Shown in pieces: positions 22,054-33,000 of a DNA stretch of 64,000 bases; the first letter of the stretch is position 1, and the number at the start of each line of letters is the position of its first letter. The position numbers were made by a program, and so were the translations under genes. The stretch is from Prosapia bicincta (lineage: Eukaryota > Arthropoda > Insecta > Hemiptera > Cercopidae): the NCBI GenBank assembly GCA_036971475.1, contig JBAIZL010000006.1, forward strand, positions 9,093,156 to 9,157,155. The letters are read 5' to 3'. The notes under the pieces are model-generated. The model was given only the letters and a program-made list of their open reading frames with translations, was not told the origin of the DNA and did no database searches.

Positions 22054-25000
22054 CTGTAACAAAGCGATCAATTGAAATTTGTTATAACATTTAAATGTAA
22101 GAAAACATTTGTTCCTGGAAATAATCTTGACTGTTTTATTAAAAACTTTTCAACTTAACCAAATTATATTCATTCAACCCAGTGTAGATTAGATTATTCG
22201 CAATCCAAGCGATCTAACGCACACTAATTAATTCTGTGCATCAGTTGGGTAAGTATTATTTAGCTACCAAAATATTCTTAGTAATAAAGTACTAAATAAT
22301 ATATATTTTATATGTCTGCAATTTATTATTCATTATTGTGTAAATTAGTTTGTCATAATTAGTCAAAACAAATTAAAAGTTACTTTAATAGCTCCCGCTA
22401 TTATTGTTCATTTCGGATTTACACAAGAATGTACTAATTATAAAAAATATTTATGCTAAGTACGTTTTAAATTTAGAACTTTAAATGTCACTACTTTCTC
22501 CTTCACTCACAATAAACTGTCACCCTCGGATGAAGACAGATTTTCCATATTGACACAGTAAGATACTCAAGAAACATCAGTTACTGATTGATACCAAGTA
22601 CCAACTTAACTAATGAAGAGAGTCCACTTGAGATAAAAATCTAAAACTTCAGATAAAAGGACAACTTATAAGCTATAATTATCTATCTTTGTCGATAATT
22701 GATAAAATATACTGTAGGCATCACAGCATCTAGTCTAGTATATAACACATTAAAAAATAAACTCTCTTGAAACAAACAATGGCCATGACAGAAAACTGAC
22801 TTCTGTATGATATGGATGATTAATTTGACTTGACATATATGTAGGCAGCAATGGGTCAATTGTGTTTATATTATTGAAATCTCAGTGAAAACTTCTCCTT
22901 TAACAAAAACAGATAAATGTGGTTTAGTATTTCAAAGGTAACAAATTTTAAGGGGATTTCAATTTTTAGAGTTACAAGAATTGAGAAAATACTATAAAAT
23001 TATTTAAAGATATAAGTCTTCTGTACTCTTATTCTAGAAAACAATTTAAACAAAAAAGTCAACTTAATTGTAAATCATTGATAAAACATGATCATATTAA
23101 TTAACTTCTTTTACAAAAATAATTAATTTGATGTTTTCAGATTTTTCAGCTCAAAATTCAACATACCTTCAGTTGGCCACGGTGTGCTTGGATTTAGGAA
23201 CAATTAATTTTGCTTTTCTGTGTTACAATGTTACTTTTTGTTAGTAAATACCAAACTTAAAAGAGCCTTTCTCTGCTATTTTTGAGTTAATTATACACTT
23301 GAAAATTTGATTTTGTGAAAAGCCGTCATTACCACACATATTTTGTAGCAAAATTTCTATAGGAATAATATTTTTATAATAGATGTTCCGATATACTTTC
23401 ACAAGAAATACTATATTTTTCATAGCTGAATATTTATAATCAGCATTTCATCCAACAGAGAGTAAATACACAACTTATTATGTAAACTTGGAAAAGTATG
23501 GTCATTAAAATGGGATGTTGGATAAAAAAACACTCAAGAACATCTTACTAACTGCCCGGAACCAATAACAAAATTACTTATGTATTTCTTTAGCCGCAGT
23601 TAGCAATATAATACTCAATGAGTGTGTGTAATGTTCTCAAATTTAACAAACTTGTTAAATTCATACATCAGGAATTTTAAAAAGTAATATAGTTGTAGCA
23701 TTTACTTTGCCAAGAAAAGAACGAGAAGCAATAACTATCAAACTATTTTTTGCAAGTCAGTATTTTCACCAATACAAGGGTATTCAGACAATAACGTTTC
23801 ATGAATTACTGAAGGTAATTGAATGCTGCTTGGACATTGAAATCCCTATGCACACCAACTTAGAGCATGCCTTGTTCCTTAAATGCCCCATTGGTATTGT
23901 TGCTATGTGCTTTTTACAATGTCTGCTCAAAATGTTTAAAATAACTATCTGCCTTGACTGTGAAATAAATTCAGAGGTTCAGTTTTTGACAGTTTTTCAG
24001 CAGTAAATTCATCAACAAGCACTTGAAGTACATGACCCAGTGTGAAGAGTGAGAGCAAAGTGGATAAATTCATTATTTCTTTCAAGGGCAGGTAGGAAAA
24101 TATTCATGATGAGTCATGATTAGGCCAATCATCAGTAATCACAAAAGATTTGGTCAATGGTATGGAAAGATTCTTGCCGGTGATTTACAATTTCTACTTT
24201 AGCACATGATTTTCTCAAGGAATAGAACAACTTTTGGCAAAATTGTTTTTGAAAATTTGTAAATTGTGCTCACATGCAATTGTGTTCCCACTCACCGACA
24301 GCAGACTTGACTTACAACTTTAGCACACAACTTGATGTATGACATAACTGTGACATTCAATAAGAGAGACTTGGGGAGATAAATGAAAACATTTTTTTGA
24401 AAAACCTATGATTTATTGTTTACAAAAATTCTGACCTTGCTTCGGAATAACCTAGATATTACAAAATTACCTGGAAGTCCAACCCATAAGAGGGTTTTCC
24501 CAGCGTTCCCGTGTTTCAAACTGCATCTGCCAGTGATTTATATTATCTGTTCCTGACTGCATTGCATTCTTTGCAGGTGAGTAGATTCGTACACGTCTGG
24601 TTTTTATATGTTCTTCTGGAACACCTGATATCTTACTGATATCCATCTAAAAAGGAAATAAATAAATACACAATCTTCAAGGTTTGTTGTTTAATAAAAA
24701 CAGAAAATCTGATAAAAGAGTGGAGTATAATTGTCATTATTTATATTTCTAACCTAGCAATTGTATTGCTTCTTCAAATATTCTCCATGAAGATCAATAC
24801 ACTTTTGTAAATAGTCAAAGCACTTTTTTCACTCTAAGGTAGCTTTGAAATTCACATTTATGAACTGTTTCTTCAGATGTCTATAATCATTGACAATATC
24901 TTCATCCAACACCCACTCTTGGCATTTCTGCCATCCTGTGCTGCGGAGTCCAATAGAGAATGGTTGGATGCTCAAGGTTGCTAATTTCTGTAAAGCTGTT

Positions 25001-28000
25001 TCGGATTTCTGCCAGATCTCTGCAACTATAGAGATGTTGCATGTCCATTTGTGAATTCGTTTTGTGGCAGGCAATCTGCTGAGGCCCAAACACCAATCCT
25101 TGTGAGATGTGATGCAAGGTAGTCGTGTCCCTTGATAGTGCGAAAGGACACCTCCCCAACTGTGCGGCTAAATAGACCATCCTTGATGAGCAGTTTCCAG
25201 CTTTTTCCCGCCTCAACTAAAGTGTAAGAGCTGTAACTGAGTTATTTTCCCCCCTTGCTATTTGCAGCAAGAATCATTGACAATGTAGTTTGTTATGTGT
25301 CACAACAACTCATTTTGCACAACCTTCATGGGGTTTGTCTTGGGATCGATGAGGATTGAACATTATAGTAGGATGGAGCTTCATTAACATATAAAGAATT
25401 AAGTTTTAGATGCTCTTTTATAATGTTAATCCATGTCAAAAGTTATGAAATTATTGTAAAAATACAATGAGATAATTCCATATTTTACGGAAGATGAAAT
25501 TTTCAAGTTACTATAAACAACAATGGAAACATCAGCTAGCAAAAGAAAATCAATGTTGCTAAGGCCAGAAATATAAATAGCAACCCTTGTACTATATCGA
25601 TACAATAAAAAAATCTGAGTGTTTTCATCACTCAATAAGCTATATATAATTTCTAACAATTTCCCATCGTTGCTTCCCCAATTTCAAATATCTGAAACGA
25701 GTAAGGTCCTGTTAACTTGCTCATTACTGACAGAAGACAGGATTTTGAGTCAATGAAAACGCATATTTGCTTGTAAGCAGTGGCCTGAAGTCAGCTTATC
25801 AGCTAGTAGCTCTGTATCCATGCCAGGGGCTGAGTTTGCTGTGATGAAGTAAGTGTCACCGTTTGATTCATTGTAGTATCCTGCACTTGATACTCCATTG
25901 TCCTGATCCAATGACCCATCTGTATAAATTTTTATAGAATATGTAGATCAATTTACATGCCTCCGATCAGAGTAGACCTGGATGGTACCTTTAAGAAAGT
26001 AATCCTGCTCATGCAAATAATATTTTTTTTAATACTTCCTATACTGAAAAATTATTACATCTCCTTTATTTGACTCTCACTCGTTTTACCTTTTTCTGCC
26101 TCTACTTTGTATCCTTACATGGGAATATAACATGTAGAGACATTCAACAATAATATTGAAAGAGGTATGTGACTACAGAACATGATCCTCTTACTCAGAC
26201 TAAATAATAAATTTTATGTTAATAGAATTTGTTATCCAAGACAATCAGAAAAACACTTATATTTCAACTTTATTTATATATAAAAAGCATATAGATTTTA
26301 TGTCCTCATTCCTTATTTCTGTCTATTATTCATCACCCCTAATTACTCAAAACTGATTTTAATTTAATGACTGATTTCCTAAAAACCACAAATAAAAATT
26401 CTGATTTGTTGAAATTGAGATATGTATCTCTACATAATTGGTGGGAGAAAATTCATTCACAATTTCTTTCATACTGTAACCAGGGTGTCTAGTGACAGGG
26501 AAAACCTGGAAAAGTCAGGGAATTTTAAGATTCTGGAAAATTCAGGGAAAAGTCAGGGAAAATTTTAAAAAATCGGGAAAATATTTATTTTGATTAGAAA
26601 CAAAACTAGTGGCCATTGCTCTGGAATATTTGGTATTGTAAGCCAGCGGTTTAGGAGCAGGGCAGTCAGGAAATAACACTTCTTTATTTAGATGCCCATT
26701 ATTTATTTGATAAGCCCAATGCTATGACTTCAGGACTTATGTCAATAAATATTAAACGTGTCGAGTTGGTACAACTGGGAGGTTTTAGCCTGGACCGTGG
26801 CCTTGGGGTGCGCAGTGGTTCTGTTATCATATGGACAGGTGGGGATAACAGATAACTCTGTCTGTTTCTGACCACACAGAACGCTGTGTAAACATTCGTA
26901 GCCAGCTATTTGTCTAGACTCGTGATAGTATGTGTTTTATTTGACGGTGATTATTTGTACACTGTTTATTTCAACATGGAAGGTTCTGGTTTTCATTGCC
27001 GTAGCGGGCAAGCGCGTCATGCAGATGTCGTCATTACCTTCCCTCCTTCCTTAGGATAAATATAAACTAAAAGATAAAGTGACTGAAGCAGAGATTATAT
27101 GGTGCGTGAATTTAGTAATGCAACACTTCTTTACGCAATGCAGAAGGTAGTGTGCCTCTTTCTAAGGATGTTCCCTGATAGCACCATTGCACAGAACATG
27201 AGATTGGGGAAAGATAACATTTCCTATAGTGTTGTAATCGGTTTATCAAATTATATTAAAGACCTGTTACTGACATCATTAAATTCAAATTCTAACTATG
27301 TAATTGGCTTTGATGAAAGTTTAAACAAAATATCACAAAGAGCCCAAATGGATTTGAGTGTTAGGTATTGGGATGCAGAGACGGATGAAGTGAAAGCTTG
27401 ATATTTTGGTTCTGTGTTCCTTACAGACACAAAAGCAAAAGAGTTACTCAATTCGTTCTTCAAAGTCTGGATTTATCCAAGATCCTTCAGATATCAATGT
27501 AAACTGGGCTTTCTATAGACATCTAAAAGAGGAAAAGTCAGGGAAAACTCAGGGAATTTCTTCAAGCTATTTTACTAGACACCCTGTGTAACATTTACCC
27601 TGGTTAATGTACTCATGTCTTACGTATTGTTTTTTTTTTATAAAGCACAAAAATGTATAAAAAATAAAAATACCATATGTATATGGATCCCAAAATGGTG
27701 CCAGTTCTCAAGTAGGAATTTTTCTTTAAATGTTTGCACAAAGCTATAGAGGAGCAGGTATAAGTATACATCCTTTATTGACTATTATAAAGGTTTTTAA
27801 TATATTAAGCTCATAATCTCTAAATTAGATTGGGATAAACTCAATCGAGTAGAATAACAGCCTCAGAAGCGTTCTCATCAAGAAAAGATTTAACAGCAAT
27901 GCATACTTTTAGTTCTGTTAAGAAACTAAACTGATTTCTTATGTATTTTCTAAACTAAATTATTTTATCTTTAAAAACTATATTTAGAGACTGGATAACA

Positions 28001-29055
28001 GTGGGAGAGGAATTGAAATTGAAGGAAATCTAAATAATATCAAATAAACCAATGATACAGTGGTAATAGAAAATAATTTCTCCAATTTACAACTTCAAAT
28101 ATTCAGGTAATTTCTTTTAATAGATGTAAAAGCTGTATACTCTCTGACCAATAAATTTTTTTCATTTGCATTTTTATCGAGAATGATGGCAATTAACAAA
28201 GTTGTTAACTATCAACACAAGTTAAGAGGCTACAAATGAGAAAACAAGATTTGAGTAAAACAGATTTCTCTATGGAAGCAAATATATTTTGTGTCAAACT
28301 GTCTGTTATAATATTAATCATTTGGAATAATAGGTTGAGATAGTATAGGGGTGTTGAGATAGACTTGCAGCTTTTGTGTTGTACATATTGGGGTTTTTCT
28401 ATAATTACACTTTTGGTATTAACTGGGCAAAAAAACCACTATTTACTGATATTTTTCAGCAAACGCGTTTCACACTAGGTCAGAGCCAAGGACGGCTCCA
28501 AGATAGACTTTCGGTAGATTTACACAGATACCAAAATTATTATTTTGTAAATAATACAAAATATTGTTTAACTTTCATCATTTTATCAAACAGCTCGGTC
28601 CGACGAGGATGAACTGGAGTCGTAATACACAGACTGTTAGCATAGCTAAGCAAGTATGGAACTAGTGCATGATTTATAACATGCCAGTGTTGTTTCTCCT
28701 GGGTGGAACTACCAATGTTATCAGATAAATTACTACACCTAACATTATACGAATGTAAAAACCAATATACATTGCTTTAAAATAAAAGTCTAAAGAATAC
28801 TTTTTTATAAGTAAATTTAAATGTGCTCCAAGCATGAAAAATATATTACTAAAAAAAAGTATCCAAATTCTTAGGGGGTGCCAATGCCCCTTCCCTAGAG
28901 CCACCCTTGGTCAGCGCATTATTCAATGCTGTGAGTCACCGACAAGACTGTTGCTCAGGTGTGTTGTGTTGGTGTAATAATAAGGAGATATTAAATCCTA
29001 GTACAAGTTTAATTAATACTTTTTACTTTTAAAAATACAGTCTTTCTTAACAATG

Positions 29056-29113
<58 letters not shown>

Positions 29114-30004
29114 AATGTTTCTATCAATGTGGTATATAAATGAAATGAGTTTAGGCTTTCAAGAAATGTTTTTATCAATACAGAAATAAAAAGAAAATGA
29201 GGAATTCCAAGATATATTTATATTAATACGGTATTCAGTAAATGCTCATATAAAGTTCTATAAACTGATTTTGTACATTCCTAATAATATTATAATATTA
29301 ATAATAATGATATATTAATCACTTAAACAATATTTTATGACTATCCGAAATTTAAATTTAGTAAATTTGTTAAAACTTACTGAGACAGAACGTTTTTGAT
29401 CGCTATGTGCCGATCTTCATCAGTGTCTTCTGCTTGGAGATGGCGGGTCAAGCGGTGACGGTTTTAAAGGTAGGTTTATGATAGTAACAAAGAGTATGTG
29501 TGATTTGTATTGTGTATGTTCGTTTAATATGTTTGTACTTTGTGTTTTTGTGTGTCTGTAAATTTTATATTGTTCTAGTGTATTGAGATGTGGTCCTTTT
29601 TTGTTGATGTGTAGGATTTCTAGGTTATGGTAAATGTCTGTGTATTTGTGTCCTGTTTCTTTTATATGATTGTAAAATGTTGAGTTGGTGTTCTGTTTGT
29701 GTTCCTCGACTCTTTGTTTAAAGCTGCGACCTGTTTGTCCAATGTAGAATTTGTTACATTCGTCGCAGTTTGTATATGCCTGGTATGCTTGTATACAGGT
29801 TCCTATATTACTTATAGTAAAGTACTACAGGTTCCTAATAATACATTCATAATAATTGTACTTTATTACAGTTCATTAAAACACCTATTTTTTCTAATTC
29901 ACAGGAACCTATTTCTGTGTAATCCAAGTTTTCGATAATCCAAAGAGGTCTCGGTCCCATCTACCTTAAATTGATAAGTAGAAAATTGATATTCCATCTA
30001 CTGT

Positions 30005-30080
<76 letters not shown>

Positions 30081-33000
30081 TGATATTTTACGTTGTCCAT
30101 TATTTTTCCTTTGCACTGACTTTATGAAGTTATTATTATTATTTGTAAATAATTTTTTCCACCACTAAGTGCAATAATTTTACCTTATGTGATGAGGTAC
30201 TAGACTGAAAAAATACTAAACTCCAACATACAAACCAAACAACAAAATAATAAAATATCTTAATAACATAAACCACAAAACAAATACAGAAAAGCATAAC
30301 CTATCAGGAATTTACAAAATTACATATAACGACTGCAACACATTTTACATAGGAAAAACAATCGGGTCACTTAAAATAAGATTAGAAGAACATTACAGAG
30401 GATTCAAAAATGAAAATACAAAAACATCAAATGTTGTAGCACACCTAATATCACATAAACATGAAATAACAAATTACAAAAATAACCTAACCATACTCGA
30501 AATAAATAATAACCCAATAAAACTAAACTCACTAGAAAAATACCACATTTATAAAAACATACACAACAATTTAATGAACCTACAGACAACATATGCAGAC
30601 GACGTACTATTCAAAAACATTATACACACGACTCAAGAAGAAATATGTATGATGTCAACAGATACCAACATCACGGACGGAACATTCACATCAGAAAAAT
30701 AGAGAAAAATGATCAGTGATTCGACAATGGTCAAGTGACCAAAAGGTGCCTCATCACATAAGGTAAAATTATTGCACTTAGTGGTGGAAAATATTATTTA
30801 CAAGTAATAATAAATAAATATATATATATAAAATATGGTGATATGTTTTCTTATAATATAATTAATAAATTGAAAATATTTGAAAAACAAGAATAGTTTT
30901 AATACATATATTCAAAGCTTTTCGCCGATAAAACAGTACCAACATCGTCAAGAAAAATAATTATGTAACAAAATATTTTTACAAATATTAAATCCAAAAG
31001 ATTTTACATAATTATTTTTCCTGAAGATGGTGGTACTGTTTTATTGGCAAAAAACTTTAAATAATATATGCATTAAAACTATTCTTGTTTTTGAAAAGTT
31101 TTTAATTATTATATAATTATATATATATATATACAAAATTAAATAACTTCAGAAACTGTCAAGTATCACAAATTTAAAATTGAATAAAATTTTCTAAGAT
31201 TACAATTTCAATATTCATAATCCTAATTTAATTTTTTCAAATCAAAATACTTGTAATTTATTACAATTTACAAAAGACACTTACTGCTGAATCTACAGTA
31301 ATATATCCTTCTAACATTTTTTCATGTTCAACTTCATCAGGTCTCTGCAAAGCATATTTTGGTTCGATTAAAGTTGCATCTTTAGCTTTACACAATACAG
31401 CTGCAGTAGAAATGTTACAATTTCTAAAATGAAAAAAGAAAGTAGTTAGGTTTCAGTATTTTTTACACAAATAATTAAAATTTTTCCATAATATTTTTAG
31501 ACTAAATATAATCTTCCTAATAATTAAAATGATTTGCTATAATTCTCATCATAGTAAAATTAGCCTATATTTTCTATAATATATTTCTATGTTATATTCT
31601 GTTTTTAACAAATAAAAGTACAATTTCTAAAAATCGTCTGTTTTGTGAGATAAATCTAGGTAATAGCTTATAATCTATGTAGAATACCACATTTAAGTAA
31701 CAAATTGTAAATGATATAACAATTACTTTGCTATTCCATTCAATAATAATGAAATGTATTATAATGCTGATCATATTATAAGTAATACAATATAAGTTAT
31801 TAATCACTTAAACAATAGTTTATGACTATCCGAACTTTGAATTTAGTAAATTTGTTAAAACTTACTGAGACAGAACATTTTTGATCGTTATGTGCCGATC
31901 TTCATCAGTGTCTTTTGCTTGGAGATGTCGGGTCAAGCGGTGACGGTTTTAAAGGTAGGTTTTCGATAGTATCACTTTTTGATACTATCAATCGAGATTT
32001 CTACAAAACCAAATATATTTGACAGTCTGATAACTATCTTAACAAGAATGAAATTTTATTTTACTTGAAATAGCTTGTATTTAGATTAAAGTTAAAGGAA
32101 CTAGACGTAGAATTTCCCAATATCATTTTAATATTTTTGGTGAGGTACAATTTTATTAAATTTTAATAGAAAGATAAGTGCTGCTCTGTATTCTAGAACC
32201 TGATCGATTCTGAATCAAGCTAACACTTATATTGTCATCATTCTAGTTTGTAACTTTTTGTGTGCTAGATTGTGTTTTGTAACAAGACCCTCTGATGATG
32301 ATGACATGGTCATCGAAATGTACATAAGGGTTTAATCTTAGGTAACTTGTTTTATTTGTTACTTTTGATTATTTTTGTGGTATTGGGGTTCTTTTCAATA
32401 TTTTTATTGTAATATATTGTACCACTGTGCTCTTGATATTGTGTGTTATATTGTCTTATTGAATTTTGTAGTCCATTGGGTTTGGTTATCTTATTAATCA
32501 CTTAAACAATAGCTTATGACTATCAGAATTTACTAAATTTAAAGTTCGGATAGTCATAAACTATTGTTTAAGTGATTAATAAGATCCACCGAACCTAATG
32601 GACTACAAAATTCAACAAGCCAATATAAGTGTTAGCTTGATTCAGAATCGATCAGGTTCTAGAATACAGGGTAGCACTTATCTTTCTTTTAAAATTGTAC
32701 TTCACCAAAAATATTAAAAAGATATTGGGAAATTTTACGTCTAGTTCCTTTAACTTTAATCTAAATACAAGCTATCTCAAGTAAAATAAAATTTCATTCT
32801 TGTAAAGATAATTATCAGACTGTCAAATATATTTGGTCTTGTAGAAAATTCGGTAATTGTTTGCCTTTTTACATGTTTCTGAATGTTTCATGAAAATATA
32901 GGCCCGGTTTAGGAATCTAATCAATTACCGAAAATTCCAAAGAACATGGACAAGGATAATATACTTAATGATGCCCAAGTATTCTATGTTATGTTATACT

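Larger units (their letters stand above)
30079..30825 (+). mobile_element. Penelope-like element copy with inverted terminal arms
   Basis: The left arm 30079-30205 (GATATTTTACGTTGTCCATT ... TTATGTGATGAGGTACT) is mirrored by 30741-30825. Between them lies a decayed GIY-YIG frame. One flank is a (TA)n array. The same architecture appears at 45206-46340. Confidence 0.75.
24647..31284 (-). other. NDUFS4 intron 2 (6.6 kb, filled with transposon debris)
   Basis: Contains the RNase H-like remnant, the short-TIR element at 26481, a MITE at 28488, PLE fragments at 29.4 and 30.1-30.8 kb, an inverted repeat at 30.9 kb and several TA arrays, each listed separately. Remaining parts, for example 25961-26480, 27593-28480 and 28912-29059, are AT-rich with nothing recognised. 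Confidence 0.7.

Noticed and set aside
24902..25216. A possible new gene on the minus strand (104 codons)
   Set aside because: The translation resembles the tail of a retroelement RNase H/zinc-knuckle region and is surrounded by broken pieces of the same kind, so it is treated as part of the remnant at 24790-25965.
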